DNA from: Cymbomonas tetramitiformis
Taxonomy: Eukaryota > Chlorophyta > Pyramimonadophyceae > Pyramimonadales > Pyramimonadaceae
DNA length: 64,000 nt
Assembly (NCBI GenBank): GCA_001247695.2
Contig: LGRX02003762.1
Span: 1 to 64,000, forward strand
Direction: 5' to 3'
In this document: positions 10,401-21,935 of the stretch, in pieces
Layout: each line of letters starts with the position of its first letter
Numbering within the stretch: position 1 is the first letter of the stretch
The notes under the pieces: model-generated
Told to the model about the DNA's origin: nothing
Seen by the model: the letters and a program-made list of their open reading frames with translations, nothing else
The model's database searches: none
Made by a program: the position numbers and the translations under genes

Positions 10401-10784
10401 AGGGTGCGGGAGTTGGTGGAGGAGTATGCGAGTGATGTGAGTGTAGCGGTGCGGCGCGGATGCATCATCGCGGTCCACCGAGACCCGGCGGACCGCACAC
10501 ACGCCTACTACTTGGTGAAGGCGTTATCCGCCGTGACGGAGGTTGGACCTAGGGGGCGCCGAGATGACTATGGGCAATATTTTGCCCCGGGAGAATTTGT
10601 GGTTTCGGGGAGGTACTTTGAATGGGAAGATGCCGATGTGAGAGATGACTACATACTAGACACAAGTAAAAAGTGCTTGATCTCTTGTGAAGCCGTGCGT
10701 GCAACCGATGTGCGCCTAGTTAAAAGAGGGGATGTGTACAAGATGCCTGCTGCCGAGCATGAGCGCGTGTTATCACTGTTGTAA
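7471..10784 (+). pseudogene. DDE-type transposase-like protein, split by one frameshift
   Basis: The first frame (7471-9957) and second frame (used from about 9790 to 10,784) together give a protein of about 1,100 residues. Order of features: a hydrophobic leader ending in NPGP (residues 51-70); an acidic low-complexity stretch (about 110-185); a basic helical region with GRRSVCMAEATCALIRDFW; a Cys/His cluster (CCCRYHEDM, then CPCKDKKCCP); more Cys pairs; then the candidate catalytic core. The core has CFDFSEN near residue 682, FISDDRKHD near 742, and in the second frame WADGCAGQNK and FFETAHAKGEQDG. This set of Asp-containing blocks matches a widespread family of uncharacterised transposase-like proteins from memory; the DDE assignment is inference. 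The frame changes between about 9785 and 9805. I see no canonical slippery heptamer there, so an inactivating indel is likelier than programmed shifting. A short intron is also possible. Confidence 0.65.
7621..7680 (+). other. 2A-like leader (hydrophobic run ending in N-P-G-P)
   Basis: Codons 51-70 of the transposase-like frame read LAMSVFLALCGSDASYNPGP. Classical 2A ribosome-skipping peptides end D-x-E-x-N-P-G-P after a hydrophobic or helical run. Here the Asp, Asn, Pro, Gly and Pro are in place but Ser replaces the Glu. N-terminal 2A-like sequences are known from several non-LTR retrotransposons. Whether this one causes skipping cannot be judged from sequence. Confidence 0.45.
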
Positions 10785-10859
10785 TTTTTGCATTCAAATA
10801 TATAGTATGGGATTTGGCATTCACAATGCAATAATGATAACATTTTTTGCATATTTATG

Positions 10860-11890
10860 CGCAAGCATTTGAACAAACTTGGGGCATCACAATTTTGATG
10901 TGACGCGCATGCATGCCAAGTGCAAAACATGATTTCCTGCGGTTTGCAGTGCCCAAAATGGCCCCGCACGACTACTCCAAAGCCCTAAATGTCAAAAATA
11001 ACATTTTTGAGTTTGTCTAAACCTTCTCCAAACTTCTCCAAAAATATCAAGCCGTATAACAACATTTACCGAAATTATGCACTTTCTAGCGGACCCCGCA
11101 TACGCGAAACCCCTGCTCTCACCGCCAATATTTCACCCGCCAGCAACCCTAAAACCCTAAAATCTTGGCTATGCAACTTTCAAGTGCCTTCAACTAACTT
11201 GGTGCACCTCCCCAAACTCGGCGGTGACCTTTTATCAACACATTCATGCGACGCGCATGCATGCCAAGTGCAAAACACGATTTCCTGCGGTTTGCAGTGC
11301 CCAAAATGGCCCCGCACGACTACTCCAAAACCCTAAATGTCAAAATTTTATATTTTTGAGTTTGTCTAAACCTTCTCCAAACTTCTCCAAAAATATCAAG
11401 CCGTATAACAACATTTTCCGAAATTATGCACTTTATAGCGGACCCCGCATACGCGAAACCCCTGCTCTCACAGCCAATATTTCACCCGCCAGCAACCCTA
11501 AAACCCTAAAATCTTGGCTATGCAACTTTCAAGTGCCTTCAACTAACTTGGTGCACCTCCCCAAACTCGGCGGTGACCTTTTATCAACACATTCATGCGA
11601 CGCGCATGCATGCCAAGTGCAAAACACGATTTCCTGCGGTTTGCCGTGACCAAAATGGCCCCGCACGACTACTCCTAAACCCTAAATGTCAAAATTTTAT
11701 ATTTTTGAGTTTGTCCAAACCTTCTCCAAACTTCTCCAAAAATATCAAGCCGTATAATAACATTTTCCGAAATTATGCACTTAAGTATGTAACCCCCGTC
11801 CACCCACACGTGCCACATGCCCATGGCCATGTCTGGTCGTGGTTTTTGGCCATTCCAGACACAAGGTAGATACAAGGCAAACATGGCCCT
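10860..11890. repeat. Right subterminal inverted-repeat block (about 348-bp tandem units)
   Basis: GCATGCATGCCAAGTGCAAA recurs at 10,908, 11,255 and 11,604, so the unit is 347-349 bp and there are about 2.7 copies. Each unit carries AAACCTTCTCCAAACTTCTC, the reverse complement of the left-end motif, plus a short run of CCCTAAAA resembling plant telomere repeat. The outermost part (11,760-11,890) pairs with 1530-1760 on the left. Small open frames inside the array differ only by repeat copy and are not genes. Confidence 0.8.
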
Positions 11891-11894
11891 ACCT

Positions 11895-13251
11895 ACGATT
11901 CCTAAATTCGTAGGGGAGGCAGCTCGGGGGCGGGATGAAGAGCCAAGGAGCTGGGAATGGTGGGCAGAGCCCTGGGTGTACCATACCTTCCCGATGGCCT
12001 CAATGAACTTCTGAAGACCACCGGGGTAGCCAGAGGCGGTCAGGCGGTTGTCCTCGTCGTAGGTACGGATGACCTCGAAGTACACAGGGATGGCGAAGAG
12101 GTGCTCAGCCGTATCCTGGGAGGCCCGTAAGATCTCGATGAGGACCTCCTGCTCCTGTTGTCCAGAGAAGGCGGGGTGGAGCTGCCTGTGGTTGCCAATG
12201 AGGGTGGTGAAAGTGTTGAGCTTCACGGGACTCAGAGATTCGGAGGGCTTTGGCCTTGGTGAGGAAGGAGTTGTCCAGGGAGGGGGGGTAGGTGATAAGG
12301 CGGCAGTGTACGTGCAGCAAAAGCAGCCTGCCGTCCACTTGAGCCTGCGGGGAGCTCTGCACAATTTGTGACAACACAATTTGTGTGTTGCCACAAGTGG
12401 CCGCAAGTAAAAGTTGAGCCAGAAGACCGTTGGAGATACCGTCGTAGGCCTCGTCCTTCAGTCGGCGTTGAAGATTAAGTAGTGCTGGGGCGTGGCCAGG
12501 TCGAGTGGCGGTGAGGACACGGGTCAGGGCGTCACAGAACCGTGAAGACAATGTCGCCGCCCGTGGTGAGAAAGTTCAATTGAAGATCTCGTTGTTGTTG
12601 ACGCTCGTGAATATCCGTGAGGGCGTAGTAGGCGGTCTTCAACTGCTTCAGAAGTGGAGTGACGTCAGGGGTAGTGGAGCGCGTGTTGTAGGCGCTCGTG
12701 TTGTCGTCCATCCATGATGTGCTTGATCTTGGTTGGAGGAAGTGCTTGGCCATCTCGATGTTCCAATGGCGTTACTTCTGGAATAGTTTCCAATTCCTTG
12801 GTGATGTCAAACATCTTGTCCGAAGTAATTACGACTGAAGATGGCGTCGAAGATGAAGTAGTTCTACTCGCCACAGTGCGAGCCAGTAAGGTGGCGTTGA
12901 CGCACTCGTCTCGGACTTTGATTAAGTCGTTGATGATGGTCTCGTTGAGTTGGTTGTTGTCGTTGAATTCCTCCTTCGTGACGTAATTCTCGTAGATCTC
13001 GTCGGACTGGGCAGATCGGAACGCTGAAATGCTGATCCAAGCGAGGCGAGGGTGGTGGTGAGCTCCGCCATGGTGGCGGTGAGCGCATGGACATCTTGAA
13101 GAAGGGCGTTGGTCGTGATGGAGACTTCTTCGATTGTTGGAGATGGCGAAAGAGGTTGACGTGAAGTAAATAAACGTCGTTGAGCATGTGGATTACGCTC
13201 TTCGGTTGGTGGTAGGGATCCCGGTGTTGTAGTTGGCGTGAACGACGACAT
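11895..13251 (-). pseudogene. Gag-like retroelement pseudogene, multiply frameshifted
   Basis: Reading the minus strand from an ATG at 13,251, coding-like sequence passes through at least four frames. It begins MSSFTPTTTPGSLPP and continues to a Ser/Thr-rich linker. A helical Asn/Glu-rich part follows (DEIYENYVTKEEFNDNN, about 13,005-12,940), then KMFDITKELETIPEVTP (about 12,800). Next comes LLKQLKTAYYALTDIHERQ (about 12,640), then LTRVLTATRPGHAPALLNLQ (about 12,510), and last LIEILRASQDTAEHLFAIP (about 12,120). The helical, catalytic-motif-free composition is like Gag or another structural protein; I see no zinc knuckle. It ends exactly where the right tip of the DNA transposon begins, so the transposon probably inserted here. 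The family is not recognised with confidence. Confidence 0.5.
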
Positions 13252-15621
13252 AGTAGTCCTTCCAGACCGTTGGAGTTGGTGGAGGTGACGATGTTGCGCA
13301 AGTCGTTCTCGTAGGGTTGGAGATGTAGATTTTCGTTAAGTTTTGTCAATTTTCAAAAAATTTGCCAGCGCTTCCGCGGTAAATGCTCGTAATGAAGCTA
13401 AAATCTAAGGCGTCCCTTAAATTTCGGCAGAGCATGCGATAATTAACTAACGCGTTTTGACATTGAAGTTGATTGAAAAGCCGAGAGGGCAATCGTAGTA
13501 GAATTCCCAATCATAACAGGTTAGGGCAAGGTAAAATGAACGCCGGCCCGACCTGCGGAGTGTTCGCTCAAACGCAAAAGGCAATCGTCAAGAAATTTTG
13601 CTGACTGCCAGTTCGAAACGCGTTTGACGGCTAATTTGAAATCAGGAGTGTCATCAGAAAGTGCAGTGGTGCGTCGTGGTCAAACATAACCTAATAGATA
13701 GTTTGAAACACATACAGGGTATAATATTCTGTATATCAGTGTTTTAATACTATCGCTGTACGCAAAAATATGAGGCTGAAACGGTGATATATGTCTGTAA
13801 AGATATCACATATGAGAGTAAGAGAGTCTAAGTAGCTTATGCTACGTGCGTTGTGTAAAGCTGTATGAGTACGGCTACGGTAATGCTCGAGTACTCTAAC
13901 ACGTGGCTCGCGGTCACTACTATCGCTGTGACTCGCGGTCTCTGTCGCTGTGACTCGCGGTCTCGAGCCGAATAATGCAGTCATCTGTCACATGCATCGA
14001 GGAATGTCATACAGGGGGCAATACTGGATATCTAGTCCCCCGTGAACCAACGCAGATCCCGGCAATGCTTACAAAACAGGGCGCACGGGCTCTATGATCC
14101 CCAGCGTTCCTTGGCGCGCGAATCTGTGCGCTGCGAAGGATCTGCAAGCGCATAGCCGCAGCTGTGAGCGTGGCATCGTTGCGGAGAAAGAGATGCCCGA
14201 CAACGCCAAGATCTTACCTGCTCCTAGCGCAGGTGCAAAATTCATTCGCGAGGTATATACGTTGAACAAAAACTTGTGTCTGCAGCTTAGTTGTGACACG
14301 GTAGGGTTTCTGCTCTGAAACCAAGACAAGGAACTAGGAGCAAAACAATCTCTCGTCTGCTGCGTAACACTTGACTGTTAACGGATCCGTGCAGAGCTTT
14401 GATGTTGGTCGAGAACGCTCGTCTTATCGACAGGACGTATATCGACTCAGTTATCATGTAGTAGGATAAAAGTGATTTGAGCCGCTGCCGGTAACACTGG
14501 GGCGGGTTCCCGAGCTATTATCCTGCGTTTTATCCCAAAATCGCGTCATCGGTCATCCTGTTCGACATCGCATCGGCTCATCGCCTGCATTTTACTCCGG
14601 AACCGGACTACCGGAGTCTCTGTTCGACCGAAGCGATCGAGGTCCGATTATTGATTTATTCGAGGTTTGTTGCCCGTTTTCCTATGCCAAAAGCTCAAAA
14701 CCTCACCTGATTTTCCTCTTTGCTGCGGTTTGCGGCAGCAGTCGCAGTTTGCATATTCATTCTCTCAAGAAGCTATATCATATAGAGGCTGGGGATAGGC
14801 GCATCTAAAAGGTGAGAACGCCCTTTCGAAGTCTCGCACGCAATATCCGAGATGTGCTATGATGTATGTAGTTTTTGACGTTCCTAGGTTTACAGAGTTT
14901 CGTTTTGAAACGCTGAAATTGAAAACGTGAACTCCGCAGGTCTGTAGATGGTAGTTGGATGATATATCAGACGGCTGAGAATGGGGCGCGTTTGAAAGGT
15001 GAGAGTCCTTGTCGAAGCCCCGCACTATTGTTGTCAATTGGACGGTTTGTTAGTGCGTTTCTTTCCGCAACTTAGATTCGCGAACACCCAACTTACCCAT
15101 AACAATACAGTCATGAGGTAACAGATCTTTCTCTGAGAGCTCCGAAGAATGGACCGGATTTCTTGTGCAGCGTCGGAGTAAATCTTGGATAGGGTGCTTC
15201 TCTTTGTCATCTGTATAGAATATTGAATCCGTTTGAGAACCTTGCACAAGCCCAATGGTAGAATAGCCCATTCTTTGAATAGTTGACCATGTCTCTATGT
15301 ATACATACGCTCACTTGTTAGATGCAAACCGACAATCCCTTCGACTTTAAAGCAATATAGGTGTCAAGTTGTGATGTGGGCACCATACAATTTGATCCTA
15401 TTTTCGTGTGGTTTGGCAGACTTTAGAAGTTGATCGCATCGGAGTTCGCGCGTTGTGAAGCACTTTTACAAGGTGAGTGCGTTTTATCATCATTGCATTG
15501 GCCAGCAAATCTTGAGACATAGTGCACCTATGATGTTTGTGCCAGTGGTTGCCACACGCCTCCCTTTGTAGCTATTTAAACCCGATTTTCATGCAATATA
15601 GCTTGTAGGGAAAAGGGTGGA
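13252..15621. other. Intergenic stretch without a recognisable gene
   Basis: No long open frame or recognised domain is present on either strand. Visible structure is limited. A short duplicated motif, TCGCTGTGACTCGCGGTCTC, lies near 13,920-13,965. A G5/C5 hairpin lies near 14,012-14,035. A diverged direct duplication lies at about 14,783-14,850 and 14,970-15,035 (188 bp apart, sharing AAAGGTGAGA and GTCGAAG-CCCGCAC-like blocks). The frame at 14,094-14,318 has no coding-like composition. The stretch may hold the 5' leader or LTR of the Gag-like pseudogene, but I could not find its termini. Confidence 0.5.
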
Positions 15622-16224
15622 TGTCAGGGTTATGACCGATGACATATGTGTCATACATGTCATACGTGTCATACCTGTCATCCATGTCATGTCATGTCAT
15701 GTCATATATTATTATGACAGTCGGTCACAGTCGACAGTCGATGGTCGATCATGACTGTACAGGTCGAGTCGCGTCATACATTTATGACAGTCGTCAGTAC
15801 GGTCGACTATGACATGTACAGTCGTACCATTTGTCATTCACTCACCTTGAGTGACACCTGTCATTGAGAGGCCAGGTTGTGGCATCGAGATGACAAAGCA
15901 AGATGAAGTCTTGAAGAACCGGAAGTGTTCGGAGAAAACTCATCTTCGCTTCTAGCATGTTCTGAACAAGCATGCGAGTATCATATGGCTTATTCGTTCA
16001 GCCGATACTGATTGTTCAACCAATGCCTTGGGTTCACAACCCAATTGTGGTGGCATCTATGAGATGCGGGGCATTGCGTAAAATGAGGTAGCGTTGGGCT
16101 ACAGCAGTCACTTCTGAAGAAGCACTGCACTCATATCCACACAGACGCTGCGTGAGCTATTAACGTTCCATAATAGCCTCGCTATATATCATATATCATA
16201 TCGCTTCCAAGCGAACCCTTAAGA
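15622..16224 (+). repeat. LTR family 1, 5' LTR of copy 1
   Basis: It starts TGTCAGGGTTATGACCGATG after AAAAGGGTGGA. The first 110 bp are decamer-like repeats of TGTCATAC variants, followed by AT-rich TATTATTATGACAGTCGG. Near the 3' end is a TATA-like run (GCTATATATCATATATCATA, 16,182-16,201) and a short hairpin CGCTTCCAAGCG. The 3' boundary is placed after CCCTTAAGA because the next bases, GTGGTATTCTAA, look like a primer binding site and recur after other copies. A boundary a few bases later is possible. Confidence 0.75.
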
Positions 16225-16236
16225 GTGGTATTCTAA
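16225..16236 (+). promoter_or_regulatory. Candidate primer binding site of LTR family 1
   Basis: TGGTATTCTAA directly follows the 5' LTR. The same TGGTATTCTAA follows the LTR of the inverted copy (34,948-34,959, minus strand), where the bases beyond differ. It starts with the TGG expected from a tRNA CCA end, but the rest does not match initiator-Met. The tRNA primer is unknown. Confidence 0.45.
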
Positions 16237-16610
16237 AAGTCGTCAAGGCGCGACACTCGAGAACTCAAGTGGGTGCAGTGATAGAAGCGTAGCATACTTA
16301 ATATTGTTCGCAGGTTTGCAGGAGGGCGCATATACGACAGCGTTCGCAAATACTGAATATCTACAAACCGAACAATAAATACGCTCGCATATTGACAGCG
16401 CATAAATTGCGCGAGGAGATTTTCCGCAGCGCACTTGCACAACAGCTGATCGCACATATAAGCGATAAGGTGTGCATATGGCATATATCGGCGCAACAAT
16501 GAAATGTATACGATAAATGGTCCACGGAGATATGCATGTTCGCAGATGCATCAGCGCAGTATCGCAATTTTTATGATTGCACTGAATGGCTTTTATACGG
16601 CATCATACAT

Positions 16611-16814
16611 GCATACTGCGCGATTGTCACTAAATTGCATATGGCAGCATGCGCGATGTTCGCATACTGCGCGATTGTCACTAAATTGCATATGGCAGCA
16701 TGCGCGATGTTCGCATACTGCGCGATTGTTACTAAATTGCAGGTAGCAGCATGCGCTGTGGTCGCATACTGCGCGATGGTTACATATTTTGCAGAAGTTG
16801 ATCGCAGCATGCGC
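16611..16814 (+). repeat. Four-unit, 51-bp tandem repeat in the leader of copy 1
   Basis: GCATACTGCGCGATTGTCAC-like units start at 16,611, 16,662, 16,713 and 16,764. Because 51 is a multiple of three, several frames stay open across the array. The inverted copy's leader is about 0.2 kb against 1.1 kb here and lacks the array. The expansion is therefore specific to copy 1 or was lost from copy 2. Confidence 0.85.
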
Positions 16815-19800
16815 GCGCTTGCATAAATCACGTTCAAAAATTATGCTGTATCATATGCTAATGAATGGCGACGACAATTCATACTTGTCATCAGCAGCGC
16901 ACTCGCATTTGTATACAACATACATCAGCGATAATTGCAAATCATCTCTACGCACTGTTTACAATCACTGCGTGCAATGATTTATGGCCTGTCAGCATAC
17001 ATACTGCTGTGAATGCATTATCATTATACTGCAGCAGATTCCAATGTTCTGATGACCACACAAATACTTTAGATCATCAGCATTATACTTACCATCAGCA
17101 CAGTGATCTGTGTACAACATGTGTGTGCAGATCAGCACACACACATATACACTCATTTCACTTACAGCAATCATTAATACAAAGTGCATATACTTCTATA
17201 TCATGCACACATTTTGTTCTGAATGATTGCAGTGTTGTGAATGTTACATACTTTATTATATTGAACAGCTTGATCACGATAACAGCTGTATTAAATAGAG
17301 CATAAGCATATTGCAGTGAATGCTAAACTATATTAGAATCCATGTTGCAAAGGGTGCCTGACAGTAATCATAACACCATAATAAGTTTGTCGTGCCCTGG
17401 TGGAGCCGAGATGCTCTCCAGATAACACGTACATTCTATGGTGGATTACTTGAAGGAATGCTCACCTGAGCTTCATGTGAAATTTATCAGCAACTCATAT
17501 CGTAATGAGATTATCATGGAATTACAACAATCCCTAAACTATATATATCATGTTAGATATAATCAGTACGTGGTATGCTGACAATCTGCATGATAAGCTG
17601 TTAGGATATTGTGATATCCATAAAAATACTGCAAAGTGTGTGCAAACAAATACACACACACACACTAGTACTAATCAGCAGTACTATACACTGCACAAAC
17701 ACTAGCATTCATTATACATTGACATTCACTGACTCAGAGTGAATATACCAATAACAATGTATACAATAATGTAGATAACATCCAGTAAACACATGTGCGT
17801 ACTGGATGTCAGCGATGGCGATAGTAATGGTAACAGGATTAAACAACATGCTGTAGGGCTGGATGGAGAATATCTCCAGACCCGAAGGCAGTATCAGTGC
17901 TCAATATGCAGCTGGTAACTGCTGAGCACTGCCATATTCACTATCGCTGGAGCAACATCAAAATCTACATTGCATTATGACAGTTGATGCAGAACTGATC
18001 ACTCACATGCATGTACCAACTCAGATCAGCAACCATACATGAATTGACAAAAGGTGGTTATGGACGTACATATACACAAACATTGTGTTGTGTAAAAACT
18101 GCTTAGATTACATCTAGCAGTGTCCAGATGTATTTGAACATAGAGATATCACTTGATATACTCGTTGTATACATCCAAATATATCTTAGGATCTGACACA
18201 ACTGTGAATTCATTTACAGTTGATATATCTTAAATATCACCAGAGAGTGCATTTGCCTCCATGGGTTTAAATCAGTAAAACCCAGAAATGTGATCAACCA
18301 CAGATGCTGATATGCAGCATAATTCACTTTTATGCCATGAAATTTGTCATGTGCAAAGGAAAAGTGATTTGCAGTGTTTCTGTACTTTGCAGTCCACACA
18401 CACACAGAGATATGTATATATATATATATACATAAAGCCAAAAACGGCCAAAATAGGTAAAATCCGTTTGCGATAGATTTGAAAATTGAAAATCGGACCC
18501 TATTTTATTTGATAATATGATTTTATACCTATTGAGGTATGAGAAAATCATAATGACACATGTCATATTTCGTGTAACACCCTAGATATTAGGTGTGTAA
18601 TATATAGGGTAAACATATTGGCTGTAACGAAAAATCGGTCAAAATGCTGTACGTGTAATCTTTTGCAAATTCGGGATTGATTTTTTTTGCTATAATGGAT
18701 ATTTATCTATCAAATAACAATTCCTGAAAGACATAACACGTGTAACACCCTGTAACACCCTAATATTTGAATGTGTGTGAGGGGTATAACGTACCCTCTG
18801 AAAATCACCTAACATTCACTTAGGTATTGAATGCAGTTTTGCCTAAAAATCTTGGCAAAATCGTTATACTGCTTATTTTTTACCTGTATTAGGGTTACTG
18901 ATATCAAGTAACACCCTAAACACTGTATTGAGTAACAGGGTCACTGTAACTATATATGCTCTAAAATGCCAGTTTTATTTCGAAAAACTTCGTTTTTTGG
19001 CATTATTATATCATGCTAAATCATCATAGACATGATAATACTATGGGCAACAACCCTAAAACTGTCGGGCAACAACCCAAGAACTGTTGGGCAGCAACCC
19101 TAAACTGTATGAGCCGCTTCCTATAAGGAATGCAAGCTATAAGCTATAAGCTATAAGGTATATAAACAACTGACTGCCTATGTGTTCACACTTCCTCAAG
19201 GGGGGAAGAAGGTGGATAGGATTCACACATATCCATTTCATATTCCGATCTGGTAATTTCTGATGGATTGCTTTTGATAAAATCACTGCATCCACAAATA
19301 ACGTTGAAATCTATACAACTTTGAATCCACCATCACTAATAAAGTGTAAATTCGGATGGGAAACTATATTCCAATGACTATAAGTTGACTCTTGCTCAGC
19401 ATTTACATTCTTGAGTAAGTTTGGAATGCTGAACTATATATATAACATATAACCTGATACCATGCTTAATTGCATTTCTTGGATCAGAAGATATAGTTAT
19501 ATAATGTATATATATATATATATCCCACCTGATACACTTTGGCATTATAGCCGTATATAAGAGTGGGAAGGACAAGTGCATCGCTGTAAGACTGGTTGAT
19601 ATAGTCCCAGTGTTGAAGGCAGAATTTGGCACCCGAATAACGGCTAATAACTGTTGGTGACCACCATGCAAGACCTTCCAAGCATAACTCTTTTGTCCTG
19701 AGATGCAAGTGAATTGTTCATATATGTTGACATCACATAAAAGCATTCTGATAAAAACCCTATATATTCATATGAGATGTCGTCACTACAATGACATGGG

Positions 19801-20929
19801 TTTTTGAATCGTCGAAATAAGTATAACTCCGATGAATTCATTAGTACAGAATAAGCTGTTGAGATTATTCTCCGGCTGGATTGCAATCATTCACAATCCC
19901 TGTACATTCCGGTGACAAAATATTGCACTGGACTGATCACCACATTGGTATAATCTGTGATATATAAGTCACCAGAGAAAGCATTGAAATCAGCACAATG
20001 CTGTCTAGACTCACAAAGATGAGTAATATGTATTCTCAGATGTAATAATAGAGGCACAATGTGACCTACGCTAAAATCGCGTATGCTCGGGCACTGTATT
20101 GTGACCTGCGCTAAGATCGTGTATGCATGGACACAACATGACTCGTGCCAATGACGTGGACATATTTTTAGCCACGACATCACATCTGAAATCAATAAAT
20201 CACTCAGAGTAAAGGTGTTGACATCAGTATAGCACCATTATACATATAGTCATGAGGATTTTAAAGAAGACATAGTCTCTCCGATATTGACAAACATGGT
20301 ACATATATATATATATCCATGCTCTCTGATCATATATTGATATCCCACAGCATACGATGATGGTAATAGCAAGCCACTTCGCCGCTGGAGGGTAGTGTTG
20401 TATATACACAGCACATGCTTGGGTACTATATGACCCACGCTAATGACGTGGATTCGGGCTGCATCCCAAGAACTGCGATGCACCTTTGGTGCAAGGGGCT
20501 GCAACCCGAGAACTGCTATCCAGCTTCATAGAAAGCTTCCACGTCATCACATAGAGGTCGGACCTCTGTTGTATTTGAACGGCGCTTGACAACCGCCTAG
20601 CAATACACTTCCTTGAGGGGGGAAGATGGTAAGCTAAAAATACAACTAAAAACCAAATAAATAATAAAGACAAAATATAAAATAAAACAATTAAGTTGCA
20701 TCATCGTTTTTGTTTTGGTAAGCCTGACTATATACAGTCAAACCATGCAGAACTCCATGAAAGTTGACACATACATCAACCATGGCATTCATATGAGCTT
20801 GATTTTGAAGACCTAGACATTATATACATCCAGTCTAGCATATATCCAGACTAGAATTGTATATTGACACGGTGCAAGCACTATTGCCTCTGCCACCTAT
20901 GATCATTGAAAGAAGCAACCATTCTTGAT

Positions 20930-21078
20930 ATTTCATACATATCATCTGATTGTATCATTAAAGGTGTCAAGAGTACTCAATGCAATATGCAGGCTACAGC
21001 CTGAGTACAACATCTAAAAAGGTCAAAGCCACTGAGCTGACCAATGCAGCATAAATGCTAGCTACCTTGAAGGTTATA
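20930..21078 (+). pseudogene. Degenerate chromodomain of copy 1 (end of former pol)
   Basis: Aligned by eye with the better preserved minus-strand version at 46,154-46,325. Frame pieces such as DIIK-GVK and KATELTNAA remain, separated by a frameshift and a TGA after the Ala-Thr-Ala stretch. Chromodomains at the C-terminus of integrase define Ty3/gypsy chromoviruses and bind modified histones. The orientation matches that of the LTRs, so this is the sense strand of the element. Confidence 0.6.
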
Positions 21079-21728
21079 CAATAAACCTATTGCCCTTATG
21101 TCTTGATATGTATCCGTGTATTGGCATCTCTTTGAGGTAAGTATGCCTACTGAATGAGCCATACCAACCATCTTGTCTTCATTGATCATTACATATCTGA
21201 TCATATCGCCATTGAGCAAAGCCTTTTCTGTGAGATTATATATCACGAGACATTTCATTAGTGCACATTAAACAATTAAAGTGCAACAAAGATCATCAGC
21301 TCTGCATCATACCAAAAGGTTGAGTTGTTGTCAATTGATTTTTAGACACCATTTCTCAGAGGTCTATTCATCATAAAAGACTGAGTCTGTGCAATCATGG
21401 CTATTCAGCCTCCGACATAGCTGCATAGCTATTTAGCTTATGGTCCCAACCGTTGTTAAGCAGCCTCTACGCTTTATGGCTGAAAAGTGGCAAGCAATCT
21501 CTTCGGTCATTCTTGGGCATAGAGCAATCAAGCACAGCCAATCCAGGATGTTTATCCCAAAATTCTCTACGAATTATTCATATCTTCTATGTGTCATATG
21601 AAACAACCAATATACCATCCTATGATGAAAGTCATCTCCTTCAGTGGTGATTTTGCATAATAACTTTCTTGCTGTTTATTTTCTTCTCATGCTGCAGGTC
21701 TGCTGCATCCCTGTGTGATTCGTCCTAG

Positions 21729-21935
21729 ATGAAAGAACAAGACAAGTTGAAGCCAGTTTTGCTTTTGGATGAAGAAAGCTCAGAAGAAGAAGTTACCAGC
21801 AAGTTTCGTAGCCGGTACAACGTTCCGGATGAAAAAGTAGCAAAGAGGCGCTTGCAGAATAAGAAAAACGCTGAGCGCGATGCCAAAAGACGTAAGAAAC
21901 AATGTCCAGAGTGGATGTTGGACAGTCAATGGTAG
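21729..21935 (+). CDS. Small Glu-then-Lys/Arg-rich ORF, downstream of the chromodomain remnant
   Basis: 68 codons with coding-like composition: an acidic patch (LLLDEESSEEEVTSKF), then a strongly basic patch (KVAKRRLQNKKNAERDAKRR), ending CPEWMLDSQW. The basic patch resembles a nuclear localisation or bZIP-type basic region, but there is no leucine zipper. The corresponding place in the inverted copy (about 30,240-30,540) is a different sequence, so this is either an insertion or a segment lost from the other copy. It may be a fragment of a captured host exon. No homologue is recognised. Confidence 0.35.
   Translation: MKEQDKLKPVLLLDEESSEEEVTSKFRSRYNVPDEKVAKRRLQNKKNAERDAKRRKKQCPEWMLDSQW

Larger units (their letters stand above)
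1530..11890. mobile_element. Large multi-gene DNA transposon with complex inverted ends
   Basis: The sequence at 1530-2470 reappears in reverse complement at 10,860-11,890. The shared outer segment includes ACCTTGTATCTACC and GGCCAAAAACCACGACC. The shared inner segment includes GGAGAAGTTTGGAGAAGG and GTGCGGGGCCATTT. Between these inverted ends lie two minus-strand zinc-finger genes, a 103-bp repeat array and a plus-strand transposase-like gene, so the whole block reads as one mobile unit. The right tip abuts a Gag-like pseudogene (near 11,895), consistent with insertion into it. The left tip is blurred by the tandem array at 1062-1535, so no target-site duplication could be fixed. The superfamily is not identified. 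The transposase has the spacing of a DDE-type enzyme and resembles uncharacterised families I recall from animals and algae. Confidence 0.7.

Noticed and set aside
11148..11164. Telomere or internal telomeric sequence (CCCTAAAACCCTAAAA)
   Set aside because: Only two or three units, repeated once per 348-bp transposon unit; too short to indicate a telomere.
10989..11869. Three similar ORFs (about 100-140 codons) in the right end of the DNA transposon
   Set aside because: They are successive units of the 348-bp tandem repeat read in the same way; composition is not protein-like.
14094..14318. A 74-codon plus-strand ORF
   Set aside because: No coding-like composition or recognisable motif, and no supporting context.
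15658..15700. CRISPR-like array (regular TGTCATAC repeats)
   Set aside because: Units are contiguous decamers without unique spacers, in a eukaryotic LTR.
16536..16826. A 96-codon ORF with CAIVTKLHMAACAMFAY repeats
   Set aside because: It is a by-product of the 51-bp tandem repeat; both strands are open equally.
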